From assembly GCF_004924335.1 (NCBI RefSeq), contig NZ_CP024633.1:4154001-4218000 (forward strand): DNA of 64,000 nt. The letters are read 5' to 3'. This document shows, piece by piece, positions 1-8,087 of this stretch. Numbering within the stretch: position 1 is the stretch's first letter; every line of letters starts with the position of its first letter. The DNA comes from Mycobacteroides salmoniphilum (GTDB lineage: Bacteria; Actinomycetota; Actinomycetes; Mycobacteriales; Mycobacteriaceae). Below the pieces are notes generated by a model, which had not been told where the DNA came from, ran no database searches, and saw only the letters and a program-made list of their open reading frames with translations. Position numbers and translations under genes: made by a program.

Positions 1-454
1 CATCGGCGGACAGGGTCTGGTCGTAGAGCGGTCGATACCCCGCAGAGAGGTACAGCGCCTTGGCCTCGGGCTGGCGCGGGCCGGTGGTGAGGTAGATGCG
101 CCGGTATCCGCGACCGCGGATCTCCTGCTCCAGTGCGGCCAGGGTGCGCACCGCCAGGCCCTGACGGCGATGCGCGCTCGACGTCCAGATGCGTTTGAGC
201 TCCGCGGTATCGGCGTCATACCGCTGGAACGCGCCACCGGTCACAGCCACACCGCCCTGCACGCCGATCAGCAGCCCTCCGTCGGGAGCGCTGAAGTGGA
301 CGGCCGGATAGTTGACCAGGAACTCGTGATGCTCGTCGAGAGTCCCGCCGTATCGCGTGCTGTATTCCACCGCCAACTCGGCGAGCAGCGGAGCGGCCAG
401 CGGGTCCTGTTGCTGCACCGTCGTGAACTGCAGCAGATCCTCACACGCCGTCAT
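1..454 (-). CDS. GNAT-family N-acetyltransferase (3' end outside window)
   Basis: The reading frame opens at an ATG one base after the stop of the solute-binding protein gene and runs off the left edge, so only about 151 residues are visible. The central stretch RRQGLAVRTLAALE is the acetyl-CoA pyrophosphate-binding motif (R/Q-x-x-G-x-G/A) of the GNAT fold, and a later EAKALYLSAGY segment is the usual C-terminal strand-helix pattern. GNAT enzymes move an acetyl group from acetyl-CoA to an amine; the substrate cannot be read here. The gene is last in a four-gene unit with an amino-acid ABC importer, which suggests, without proving, a small amine or amino-acid substrate. Confidence 0.8.
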   Translation of the reverse strand, partial: MTACEDLLQFTTVQQQDPLAAPLLAELAVEYSTRYGGTLDEHHEFLVNYPAVHFSAPDGGLLIGVQGGVAVTGGAFQRYDADTAELKRIWTSSAHRRQGLAVRTLAALEQEIRGRGYRRIYLTTGPRQPEAKALYLSAGYRPLYDQTLSAD

Positions 455-455
455 G

Positions 456-1388
456 TCATCCCTGCCTCGGTAGTCCGCGGGGGTTCACTTCGGACCGACT
501 CACTGCTTCGTTCTCCAATCCCCAGCGCTGCAACACCTTACGATACGTGCCGTCGGCAATGGCATGGTTGACGGCATCGGCGATGGCGCGCACCAGTCCA
601 TTGCCCTTCTTGGTGAGCACCGCGATCTCCCCCTGCAGCGCCGCCCCCGCACCGGAAAAGGTACCGACCAACTTGGTTTGCCCGGTAGCCTGAGAATGAA
701 ACACCGCCGTCGGGTTGGGACCCACGTACGCATCGATGCGCCCCGACGCCAACGCCAGGTAATAGCCGGTGGTCTGCTGGAAGTACTTCAGGTCGGCGGC
801 GGGAAGACCCGCCGCGACATTCTGTTCGTTCCACTGCACCAGCAATGCTTCCTGGTTAGTACCTGACCCGACGCCGATGGTCTTACCGGCGATATCCCTG
901 GCACCCTTGACCTTCCAGTCCAGGGATCGCCGGGCCTCAAAGGAGACGTTGTCCAACCGGTATGTGGCGAAGTCGAACTTCTCCTTGCGCTCCTCGGTCA
1001 CCGTCACATTCGAAATGAACGCGTCGACCTCGCCCGAATCCACCTTGACGAAGTTCTGCGCCCAATCCGCCGAACGCAGGTCGACCCGCAGCCCCAGAAT
1101 GTCTGCCACCAGATAGGCGAAATCCGTCTCGATCCCGATCATCGTCTTGTCGTCATCGGCGTAGAAGCGCAGCGGCGGTGCGGAATTGGCATCGCCGGTG
1201 ACAATCAGGGTGCCACGCTTGCGGATGGCATCGGGCACCTCGGCGGCGATGGCGTCCGCCGTGGCGGCACGCACCCGATCCTGGTTCGGGCTCAGATTGA
1301 ACGACGAGGATGCGCCGGGCTCCGCGCCCCCGGCACAACCGGTGAGGACAACCATCATCGTGCAGAACAACGCGATACAACCCTTCAC
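456..1388 (-). CDS. Amino-acid ABC transporter substrate-binding lipoprotein (SBP family 3)
   Basis: A 310-residue protein with a lipoprotein signal: a short charged start, a hydrophobic stretch and the lipobox LTGC with Cys18 as the lipid anchor. The mature part follows the family 3 (glutamine/polar amino acid) pattern: RKRGTLIVTGD at the domain start, then PPLRFYADD, IGIETDFAYLVADILGL and, further on, SNVTVTEERKEKFDFATYR, the signature of this family. It should be tethered outside the membrane and capture an amino acid or opine-like ligand for the neighbouring permease. Its start overlaps the ATPase stop by 4 bp (ATGA), so translation is coupled. The ligand is not predictable. Confidence 0.9.
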   Translation of the reverse strand: MKGCIALFCTMMVVLTGCAGGAEPGASSSFNLSPNQDRVRAATADAIAAEVPDAIRKRGTLIVTGDANSAPPLRFYADDDKTMIGIETDFAYLVADILGLRVDLRSADWAQNFVKVDSGEVDAFISNVTVTEERKEKFDFATYRLDNVSFEARRSLDWKVKGARDIAGKTIGVGSGTNQEALLVQWNEQNVAAGLPAADLKYFQQTTGYYLALASGRIDAYVGPNPTAVFHSQATGQTKLVGTFSGAGAALQGEIAVLTKKGNGLVRAIADAVNHAIADGTYRKVLQRWGLENEAVSRSEVNPRGLPRQG

Positions 1389-2146
1389 GCCAGCACCTTT
1401 GACAGGAAGCCGACGGTCCGCGGATGCGATGGGTTGTCCAGCAGCTCTTCCGGCGGACCCTGCTCGACGATGGCGCCATGATCCATGAAGACCACGGTGT
1501 CGGCGATCTCCCGGGCAAGCCCGATCTCGTGCGTCACGATCACCAAGGTGGCACCGTCACGGGCCAGCTGGCGGATCACATCGAGCACCTCGGTGACCAA
1601 CTCGGGATCCAGAGCCGACGTGGGCTCGTCGAACAGAATGACCTTGGGCCGCAATGCCAAAGCGCGCGCGATGGCCACCCGTTGTTGCTGGCCCCCGGAT
1701 AGCCGGCGCGGATACTCTGCCACCTTGTCGGCAACCCCCACCCGTTCGAGCAGCCGGGTCGCCTCGGCCACCAGCTCAGCACGCGGCGCCCGCCGCGCTG
1801 CCAGGGGCGCCTCGATGACGTTCTCCAGCACCGTCATATGCGGAAACAGATTGAAGTTCTGGAACACGAAGCCGACCTGCGAACGCTGCCGCAGAATGGC
1901 CCTTTCCGAGAGCTCGTAGAGCACCGATCCACGCTGCCGGTAACCGATGAGCTCGCCGTCGATGCGGATGGTCCCGCCGTCCACCTTCTCCAAGTGATTC
2001 AGGGTGCGCAGCAGCGTCGACTTCCCCGAGCCCGACGGCCCGATGATGACCGTCACCTCTCCCTGCCGCACAGTCAGATTCACATCGCGCAGCGCAACCA
2101 CCTGGCCGTAGGACTTGCGCACCCCACGCACCTCGATGGTGCTCAT
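1385..2146 (-). CDS. Polar amino-acid ABC transporter ATP-binding protein
   Basis: A 253-residue ATPase with all ABC hallmarks: Walker A GPSGSGKST near residue 36, a Q-loop in VFQNFNLFPHMTVLENV, the signature LSGGQQQR, Walker B VILFDEPTSALDPE and the switch His in IVTHEIG. The FNLFPHMTVLENV stretch is typical of the GlnQ/HisP subfamily, which matches the family 3 binding protein next door. It energises uptake at the cytoplasmic face with the permease upstream. It overlaps both neighbours by 4 bp, so permease, ATPase, binding protein and acetyltransferase form one coupled operon. Confidence 0.93.
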   Translation of the reverse strand: MSTIEVRGVRKSYGQVVALRDVNLTVRQGEVTVIIGPSGSGKSTLLRTLNHLEKVDGGTIRIDGELIGYRQRGSVLYELSERAILRQRSQVGFVFQNFNLFPHMTVLENVIEAPLAARRAPRAELVAEATRLLERVGVADKVAEYPRRLSGGQQQRVAIARALALRPKVILFDEPTSALDPELVTEVLDVIRQLARDGATLVIVTHEIGLAREIADTVVFMDHGAIVEQGPPEELLDNPSHPRTVGFLSKVLA

Positions 2147-3024
2147 CGGTGTGCGCCCCGGGCGTAATGCCGTTCGATGTAGTACTGCACGATGGTCAGC
2201 ACCGACGTGATGACGATGTACCAGACTGTCGCCACCATGAGCAGCGGCACCACCCGTCCGTTACGCCCGAATATCACCTGCACCTGGTAGAAGAGATCGG
2301 CGATGGCCATGGTGGACACAATGGACGTGCCCTTCACCAGACTGATGACCTCGTTCGCAGCGTTGGGCATGACCGACCGCATGGCTTGCGGCAGCACGAT
2401 CCGAAAGAACTGACGGCGCCGGGGAATCCCCAGGGCCGCCGCGGCTTCCAATTGCCCCTCGTCGACGGACAGGATGCCGCCCCGAATGATCTCGGCGAAG
2501 TAGGCGCCCTGATGCAGAGTCAACCCGATCACGGCGGCGGTCAGGCCGCTCAACAGCTCGTTGGTGTCGACGGTGATCAGGCTCGGCCCGAACGGGATCC
2601 CGAAGCTGATGCTGTCGTACAGGTAGGCGATGTTGAACCAGAACAGCAGCTGCACGATCAGCGGTATGGACCGGAATATCCACACGTAGGTCCACGAGAT
2701 GACCTTCAGGACGGGATTGTTGGACAGGCGTGCGGCCGCCAGCGCCACCCCCAGGACGAACCCGAGCACCGTGCCGTAGATGGTGAGCCGGATGGTCAGC
2801 CATAGCGCCGCCAGCACCGACTTGGCGGTGAAGTACCGCGCGAACGTCGGCCAGTCCCACCCCGGGTTTCGCACCAGACCGTGCACGAACATGGCCACGA
2901 ACAGCAGCGCGACGGCAGAAAGAATCCAGTTGCCCGGACGTGCCCGGCGCCGTACCCGCAGCACCGCCTCGGCATCGTCGTCGGACGCCCGGGCGCGCGG
3001 CGGCGCAGCGGGTGCCGATGTCAT
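2143..3024 (-). CDS. Polar amino-acid ABC transporter permease (HisM/GlnP type)
   Basis: A 293-residue membrane protein. A basic cytoplasmic N-terminus of about 30 residues precedes a hydrophobic segment (WILSAVALLFVAMFVHGL), and further membrane spans follow. The ATPase-docking EAA loop is clear: EIIRGGILSVDEGQLEAA followed by ALGIPRRR. This is the signature of the HisM/GlnP permease family, where a single permease usually acts as a homodimer. It is the first gene of the operon, divergent from the PPOX gene across about 120 bp that should hold the promoter. The substrate is probably a polar amino acid, by family. Confidence 0.92.
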   Translation of the reverse strand: MTSAPAAPPRARASDDDAEAVLRVRRRARPGNWILSAVALLFVAMFVHGLVRNPGWDWPTFARYFTAKSVLAALWLTIRLTIYGTVLGFVLGVALAAARLSNNPVLKVISWTYVWIFRSIPLIVQLLFWFNIAYLYDSISFGIPFGPSLITVDTNELLSGLTAAVIGLTLHQGAYFAEIIRGGILSVDEGQLEAAAALGIPRRRQFFRIVLPQAMRSVMPNAANEVISLVKGTSIVSTMAIADLFYQVQVIFGRNGRVVPLLMVATVWYIVITSVLTIVQYYIERHYARGAHR

Positions 3025-3147
3025 GCGGTCGAACCTAGGAACACCGACCAGTGCACAACAGTCTTTGGCTCCCGGCGAATCGAACGGCGGCTATCCGTCA
3101 TGTTCGACCGGGGAAGCATCCGCGCCGCTCGAATGTTCAAATAGGAC

Positions 3148-3543
3148 ATGCCAGAAATCCCCGCGGGCTTTGACGATCTCCTGAAACAGCAGCTCTACGG
3201 CCACCTAGCCACGGTCGGTAGCGACGGTTCCGCGCAGTCCAGTCCGATGTGGTTCAGCTGGGACGGGGAGCGGGTGCGCTTCACCCATACCAACAAGCGG
3301 GCCAAGTTCCGCAACATCCGGTCCGAACCCCGGGTCGCCTTTTCCATCCTGGACCCCACCAATCCGTACCGGTACCTGGAGGTGCGCGGCACCATCGACC
3401 AGATCGACGACGATCCGACGGGGTCATTCATCCAAGAGCTTGCCCACCTGTACCAGGCACCGTGGGCCGGAACGAGCACCGGCGACGAGGCAGACCGCGT
3501 CATTCTGTACCTGCGGCCCACCAAGTTCGTGAGCCACGGCTAG
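3148..3543 (+). CDS. PPOX-class F420/FMN-dependent oxidoreductase
   Basis: A 131-residue protein of the pyridoxamine-phosphate-oxidase-like split-barrel family. Visible features are LLKQQLYGHLATVGSDGSAQSSPMW at the N-terminus, the FSWDGERVRFTHTNKRAKFRNI strand-helix region and RYLEVRGTI. The pattern closely follows the mycobacterial Rv1155-type proteins, which bind F420, so F420 is the likelier cofactor; FMN cannot be excluded. The physiological substrate is unknown. The 3' end overlaps the convergent TetR gene by 4 bp. The start follows a weak AGGA element. Confidence 0.85.
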   Translation: MPEIPAGFDDLLKQQLYGHLATVGSDGSAQSSPMWFSWDGERVRFTHTNKRAKFRNIRSEPRVAFSILDPTNPYRYLEVRGTIDQIDDDPTGSFIQELAHLYQAPWAGTSTGDEADRVILYLRPTKFVSHG

Positions 3544-4160
3544 GCCAGCGGCCCCAGCAGGCGCATACACATATCGGTGGCCTTGGCTCCCAGTTCGCCA
3601 GCACTGCACCTATTTTCATCGGCAAGCCAGTCCTCCATGAGGAGAGTCACACCCCCGACGCCGAAGACGGCGGCATCGAGCAGCGCCGGCTCTGGCTTGG
3701 ACACCTCAGGCGCGATGGTCAGGAGAATCGCCCGCGCGACGCGGTGCTGAAGACTTCGGCGCTTGGCGGCAAGTCCGGGATATCCGGCCAGGTCGGATGT
3801 CAGAATCCGCAGTACCGCCCGGTCCGCGACGGACTGCTCCAGGTACGCCGTGAGCCCCGCCGTCAGCTGGGCGTGCGGATTGTCGCCGGCCACCCGGCCG
3901 GCTTCTGCCATGGACGCGAACAGTTCGGCGAACACGTCGTCCACGATCTGCAGAACCAGATCACCGATCACCTCGAACTGCTCATAGAAGTACCGATCGG
4001 TCAGCCGGGTCCGGGCACACACACCCCGAACGGTGACCGCGGCCAGGCCCTTGTCACTCCACAGCTCGCGGCCCGCACGCAGCAGTGCCACGCGCCGCTC
4101 ATCACGGCGCTGCTCTCGCGTCTTGCCACCGTACGTGCGGTGAGTCTGACCGTTCGTCAC
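3540..4160 (-). CDS. TetR-family transcriptional regulator
   Basis: A 206-residue regulator. The N-terminal helix-turn-helix lies at about residues 20-65 (RRDERRVALLRAGRELWSD, then GLAAVTVRGVCARTRL and TDRYFYEQFE), typical of TetR; the rest is a divergent ligand-binding helical domain. It is divergent from the carotenoid oxygenase gene, with about 95 bp between the starts. From memory the same pairing exists in M. tuberculosis as Rv0653c-Rv0654. The likely role is repression of the oxygenase, relieved by an apocarotenoid or another lipophilic ligand; this is inferred from position. Confidence 0.88.
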   Translation of the reverse strand: MTNGQTHRTYGGKTREQRRDERRVALLRAGRELWSDKGLAAVTVRGVCARTRLTDRYFYEQFEVIGDLVLQIVDDVFAELFASMAEAGRVAGDNPHAQLTAGLTAYLEQSVADRAVLRILTSDLAGYPGLAAKRRSLQHRVARAILLTIAPEVSKPEPALLDAAVFGVGGVTLLMEDWLADENRCSAGELGAKATDMCMRLLGPLA

Positions 4161-4178
4161 GCGTAAACGCCCTTCGTC

Positions 4179-4206
4179 TTGACATAGGCAACCTACTCGC
4201 TAATGT
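4179..4206 (+). promoter_or_regulatory. Candidate sigma-A promoter of the carotenoid oxygenase gene
   Basis: A perfect -35 hexamer TTGACA (4179-4184) is followed after 16 bp by TAATGT (4201-4206), a fair -10. It lies about 50 bp upstream of the chosen oxygenase start and inside the divergent interval with the TetR gene, where a repressor site would be expected. Confidence 0.4.
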
Positions 4207-4256
4207 TGAGGACACACGTCATCAGAAACTACCGACAATGCGGTCTAGGAGATTTC

Positions 4257-5762
4257 ATGACACTTGCGCCCGAGCATTCAGCCTCCGATACGGACTTTGA
4301 GGAGCTCATCTCGCGTCCCTTCGAGTCCCAGCTGCGCGAATACGACTACGAGGTCACCGAGATCGACGGCACGCTGCCACCGGCGTTGACCGGCACGCTT
4401 TTCCGCATCGGTCCCGGCAAGTTCGAGGTGGGCACCACCGTGCTGCGCACGATGTTCGACGCCGACGGCATGGTGTCCCGATTCATCCTGGACGGATCCT
4501 CGGTCCGCTTCACCAACCGGTATGTACGCACCCAGCAGTTCCGGGATGGGTTGCAGCAGGGCCCGATGCGCAGACCCGGGATCACCACCCAGGTGCCCGG
4601 GAAACTATTCGCCAACCTCCAATTGCCGGCGAACACCGCGAACACCAATATCGTGTCACTGGCCGGGGAAATGCTGGCACTCTGGGAGGGCGGGCCACCA
4701 CACCGGCTGGACCCCGACACACTGGAAACGCTGGGCACCAACGACTTTAAGGGCAAGCTCGGGTATGTCGGCGCCTTCTCGGCACACCCCAAATGGGATC
4801 CCGTCACCGGCGAGATGTTCAACTTCGGTCTGGACATCTTTCCCACACCACGACTGCGCTGCTACCGGGTGAGTCCCAGCGGACAACTCTCGCAGATCAA
4901 TTCGGTAACCCTGTGGGATATGGGCTGGAACCACGATTTCGCGCTGACCGAAAAGTACCTGGTCTTCGTCCTCGATCCCATCCGCCCCAACATCGGCCAG
5001 CTGCTGCGCGGCAAGCGTTTCGACGAAAGCCTCGAGTACCAGCTGACCAATGGCAGCACCAAGTTCATCCTCGTGCCCCGCGATGGATCCAAACCACTCG
5101 TTATCGAACACGCCCCCCAGACCCATATCCATGTCACCAACGCCTTCCAGGATGGCGCCGATGCGGTGGTCGAGTTCGTCAGATATGAAAGCCTTGAGTT
5201 TCTGCGGCGGACACTGAACGCCGCCATGGGGCCCAAGGACCACCCAAATCCTCATCACCATCTGGTAGTCCGCGAATGGCCGGACAGCCACCTGGTGCGC
5301 TTCCGCATCTCACCCAGCGGCAAGATCACCGAGGAAGTGGTGTCACAGTCCGCGAAAATCGAATTTCCGCAATATGACTGGCGCCAATCCACCCGCAATC
5401 ATCAGATCACCTATACCGCCGGGACGCTGGAACCCAAGGGTCACTACAACGGCATCTTCAAGTTCGACCACCGCACCGGCGCCATGACACACTGCGACTT
5501 CGGCAAGGCCTCGGTGTGCGAGCCCATCTTTGTGCCACGCGACAAAGACTCCGCACAAGATGACGGCTGGCTACTCGCGGTCAATCACGATCTCGTGGAA
5601 AATCGTTCGCAGTTGGTCATTCTCGACGCGCGTGATGTCGAGCATGGCCCAGTCGCGGTGGCGCACCTGACGCATCACTTGCCGATAGGGTTCCACGGCA
5701 CATTCAACAGACGGATCGCCAATCCCGATGCGCCGCTGCCGCATCCGACGCTAGTGGCCTAG
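4257..5762 (+). CDS. Carotenoid cleavage oxygenase (Rv0654-like)
   Basis: The start ATG at 4257 is preferred over an upstream ATG at 4203 because TAGGAGA lies 5-6 bases before it; the product is then 501 residues, the length I recall for Rv0654. It belongs to the carotenoid oxygenase (RPE65/CCO) family: ALTGTLFRIGPGKFEVG near the N-terminus, FDADGMVSRF, HPKWDPVTGEMF, WNHDFALTEKY, HIHVTNAFQ and the C-terminal GFHGTFN supply the four conserved histidines that hold the non-haem iron. Such enzymes use O2 to cleave polyene double bonds of carotenoids, retinoids or stilbenes. It is cytosolic or peripheral, with no signal peptide. The 3' end overlaps the convergent Nudix remnant by 12 bp. Confidence 0.92.
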   Translation: MTLAPEHSASDTDFEELISRPFESQLREYDYEVTEIDGTLPPALTGTLFRIGPGKFEVGTTVLRTMFDADGMVSRFILDGSSVRFTNRYVRTQQFRDGLQQGPMRRPGITTQVPGKLFANLQLPANTANTNIVSLAGEMLALWEGGPPHRLDPDTLETLGTNDFKGKLGYVGAFSAHPKWDPVTGEMFNFGLDIFPTPRLRCYRVSPSGQLSQINSVTLWDMGWNHDFALTEKYLVFVLDPIRPNIGQLLRGKRFDESLEYQLTNGSTKFILVPRDGSKPLVIEHAPQTHIHVTNAFQDGADAVVEFVRYESLEFLRRTLNAAMGPKDHPNPHHHLVVREWPDSHLVRFRISPSGKITEEVVSQSAKIEFPQYDWRQSTRNHQITYTAGTLEPKGHYNGIFKFDHRTGAMTHCDFGKASVCEPIFVPRDKDSAQDDGWLLAVNHDLVENRSQLVILDARDVEHGPVAVAHLTHHLPIGFHGTFNRRIANPDAPLPHPTLVA

Positions 5763-6191
5763 CGGGCCGATCCCTGTTAACAACGCCATTAGTCCAACAA
5801 GGGACCCCGCTCCAAGGATCTCGCGCTCCCTGATGAGCGCGGGGATGTCGGCCATGGGAATCCACCGCACCACACTCGGGTCAACATGGTTAGGCGGCCG
5901 ATCAACCATCACGGCCCTGCGGGCAACATACACTTTATGAAGTGCGTCCATCCCGTGAGATGTCGACTGAAAAACAATCAGCTGCTTCAAACCAATTGGT
6001 TTCCAACCTGTTTCTTCGATGGTCCTGCGAGCTGCAGCCTCCGGGCCGGTTTCGCATGCCCGCGCGCCGCCGCACGGAGCCTCCCAGCCCCACACGTCTG
6101 CGAGTTGGCAACGCCATACCAAAAGCACGCAACTCCGTTGATCGACCATGATCGCTGTAGACATTGCCGGCGGGAACACGACGTTACCTAC
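5751..6191 (-). pseudogene. 5'-truncated Nudix hydrolase remnant
   Basis: From about 6190 leftwards the frame reads as a Nudix domain: VVFPPAMSTAIMVDQRS, CVLLVWRCQLADVWGWEAP, then the Nudix box GGARACETGPEAAARRTIEETGW (positions about 6020-6090). The box fits G-x5-E-x7-R-x-U-x-E-E-x-G-U except that the Glu of the REU triplet is Arg, and the usual LPGG is APCGG. The 40 or so residues that normally precede the domain are absent: upstream, the frame runs into the NTF2-like gene and no longer looks like Nudix. Likely starts are non-ATG (for example GTG at 6179) or internal ATGs. I read it as a decaying fragment left where the P450 cassette inserted; a short active protein is possible but the altered metal-binding box argues against it. 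Confidence 0.55.
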
Positions 6192-6198
6192 AGGGCTG

Positions 6199-6882
6199 TC
6201 AGAAGACGGGTGTGTGGATCGGCAGCAGTTGCACGAGGGCTTGCGCCATGTCCCAGTCAGTGTCAATTCGGGCGATTCTCCACTCACCGTCTTGATGGCG
6301 CATGACATAACGATCCATTCCTGTGATCAACCAGCATCGCCGAAGTGGTCCAACCTGAAGGAATCTCGGAATCCACCTGCTCCACGCGGCCTCGAACGGT
6401 ATGCCCCACGGCATCGCGATCCGGACGATGTTGTCATGAAAGTCAAACACCGGCAGGTCGTCGCGTGAATCGCTCATGGGCCCGAAGATCACCTCACGGC
6501 TAAGCGCATACAGCAGCCAAGAGGACACCGTCGCCAGTCGAGAGCTGCTCCAGCCCACTTTGTGGTTCTTCCATTGGAACTTGAATGTCGCGGACAGGGT
6601 AAACACCATGTCTTCGGTGACGCACGCCAACGCTCTTCGTAGATCAAATTTGGTGTAATCGTCTTGGTCCCAGGCATGCATGTAGTCGCGAAGGAAGGCG
6701 GCTAATCCTTGCGCGGGCAGCCCAGCGGCCGAAAATGCATCCTCTTGCTCTTGGACCCGCTCGAAGAATTGCGGAAGTATTGAATAATACTTCAGTGCGA
6801 CAGGCGATTTGTAGCGACTGACGAAGGTGAACAGTTCATGCTCATACCCGGTTTCTCTGAATTCCTTTGTACTTGAGGTCAT
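6199..6882 (-). CDS. NTF2/SnoaL-like protein of the P450 cassette
   Basis: A 227-residue soluble protein starting at an ATG preceded by AAAGGA about 8 bases upstream; a TTG at 6918 would add 12 residues. The C-terminal half resembles the cone-shaped NTF2/SnoaL fold (MVFTLSATFKFQWKN, FHDNIVRIAMPWGIPFEAAWSRWIPRFL, RYVMRHQDGEWRIARIDTDWD), with the typical ending of a ligand-pocket strand pair. No catalytic residue set was recognised. Such proteins act as isomerases, cyclases or hydroxylase partners on polycyclic substrates. It is the last gene of the P450-ferredoxin-membrane protein unit, and its GC content is visibly low (45-47 % in two hand-counted 60-base lines), supporting acquisition. Confidence 0.65.
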   Translation of the reverse strand: MTSSTKEFRETGYEHELFTFVSRYKSPVALKYYSILPQFFERVQEQEDAFSAAGLPAQGLAAFLRDYMHAWDQDDYTKFDLRRALACVTEDMVFTLSATFKFQWKNHKVGWSSSRLATVSSWLLYALSREVIFGPMSDSRDDLPVFDFHDNIVRIAMPWGIPFEAAWSRWIPRFLQVGPLRRCWLITGMDRYVMRHQDGEWRIARIDTDWDMAQALVQLLPIHTPVF

Positions 6883-6914
6883 TTCGCAGTTCCTTTCCAA
6901 CACTGTTTGAGAGA

Positions 6915-7832
6915 TCAACTTCGGGCATGCGTCGACTCGTCTGCGCTGGAGACCAGCGCGTAAGAAGGGTCATCCTTGGGTGGGACCATGAAAAGCATTG
7001 CCGAAGCTAGCTCCTCATTAGTCGGCTGGCGACGTTCGCGGATTCTAGTGACAATGGGGTTGTAGATGAGCAGCAGCGGCAGCGCAATGTTGAGCAATAC
7101 GCTTCCAGCCGTGGTAAACCAGAGCGCGGGACCGTACGTTTGTGTGTGGATGAGGAGATAGGACCCGCCCGTTGCGGCAATGGCGTAGATCATCAGCCCG
7201 AACGGCGCTACGAACGGGGTCAGGATCCAGCGCCATAGTCCGGCGCGCTTACCGCCAGGATGCAGGGCCAGCATTAGCCATCCGATGACGATCATGAAGC
7301 CGCCGTTTTGCACGATTGACGATGCCGGAACACCGAGGATCACGTTGTTTCCGTAGTAGTGCATAACATTGAGCTTGGTCGCGATCATCTCGGCGGCTAT
7401 CTCGGGAACTGCCAGCAGCGCCCACATGCCAATGAGTAGCTTCGCGGACGCGCCCGCACGCATCAAGGCGTACATCGAACAGGTGATGATGGGTATGCCA
7501 GCGACGTAGAACAGAAACACGAACAGAGGCATGGGTCGACCGAAAAATTGACCGACGATGTACATGTGGTTCCTGGGATACCATGTCGCGCCGATGATGT
7601 CGCCGAGTGGCTCCACGATCGTCGGGAACGTGATGGCCCCGAGAAGCACTAGAATAAACATGGGGCTGCGGGTTTGTTTGGTGACAAACACGCCAAGAAT
7701 CACAGTAATCGTCAGCAAGATCGCCGTTCCGATAACGGCAAGCGACGCCCATGTTGGCCCCACCTGCAGATCGGTTGGCGGCGGTAGGAATCCGCGCTCA
7801 CCCGCCGGGGTCAGGTTTGCGATGTAGTGCAT
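6915..7832 (-). CDS. Polytopic membrane protein, possibly AveC-like
   Basis: The chosen ATG has GGGAGG five bases upstream and gives 305 residues; an alternative ATG at 7859 overlaps the ferredoxin stop (ATGA) and adds nine. About seven or eight hydrophobic spans are visible (for example VIGTAILLTITVILGVFV, FVFLFYVAGIPII, LIGMWALLAVPEIAAEMI). Polar motifs between spans include WYPRNHMYIVGQFFGRPMP and VMHYYGNN. The gene order (P450, ferredoxin, this protein, NTF2-like protein) and topology resemble mycobacterial proteins annotated as the spirocyclase AveC family. I recall this family by pattern only, so the assignment is tentative. If right, it would act on a polyketide- or terpene-like substrate in the membrane. 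Confidence 0.5.
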   Translation of the reverse strand: MHYIANLTPAGERGFLPPPTDLQVGPTWASLAVIGTAILLTITVILGVFVTKQTRSPMFILVLLGAITFPTIVEPLGDIIGATWYPRNHMYIVGQFFGRPMPLFVFLFYVAGIPIITCSMYALMRAGASAKLLIGMWALLAVPEIAAEMIATKLNVMHYYGNNVILGVPASSIVQNGGFMIVIGWLMLALHPGGKRAGLWRWILTPFVAPFGLMIYAIAATGGSYLLIHTQTYGPALWFTTAGSVLLNIALPLLLIYNPIVTRIRERRQPTNEELASAMLFMVPPKDDPSYALVSSADESTHARS

Positions 7833-7855
7833 CAATACCTCCCGGTCAAAAGCAA

Positions 7856-8086
7856 TCATCGGTCGCTTACATTGATGGCCGCAGCGGGGCAGATCGCGGA
7901 TGCATCTTCAGCCGCCTTACGAAACTTGTCCGGAACAGCTGATAGGACTGGCTTTTTCGTGCCCCAATACAGCTCCGCTACACCTTCGGTGGTCATCCGA
8001 AACAACTCTGGGTGTTCTCGCACGCAGTACCCAGAACCCATACAGACGTCGTGGTCGATGCCGACCGTTACAGAATCCATGGGCAT
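7856..8086 (-). CDS. [3Fe-4S] ferredoxin, partner of the P450
   Basis: A 76-residue ferredoxin. The cluster ligands are CMGSGYC (Cys-x5-Cys) near residue 15 and a CP pair in AICPAAAI near the C-terminus. With only three Cys in the motif and no fourth in the first loop, it should bind a 3Fe-4S cluster, as P450-linked mycobacterial ferredoxins do. It begins one base after the P450 stop (TGA-G-ATG), so the pair is almost certainly co-translated and the ferredoxin should pass electrons to that P450. No ferredoxin reductase gene lies nearby. Confidence 0.93.
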   Translation of the reverse strand: MPMDSVTVGIDHDVCMGSGYCVREHPELFRMTTEGVAELYWGTKKPVLSAVPDKFRKAAEDASAICPAAAINVSDR

Positions 8087-8087
8087 C

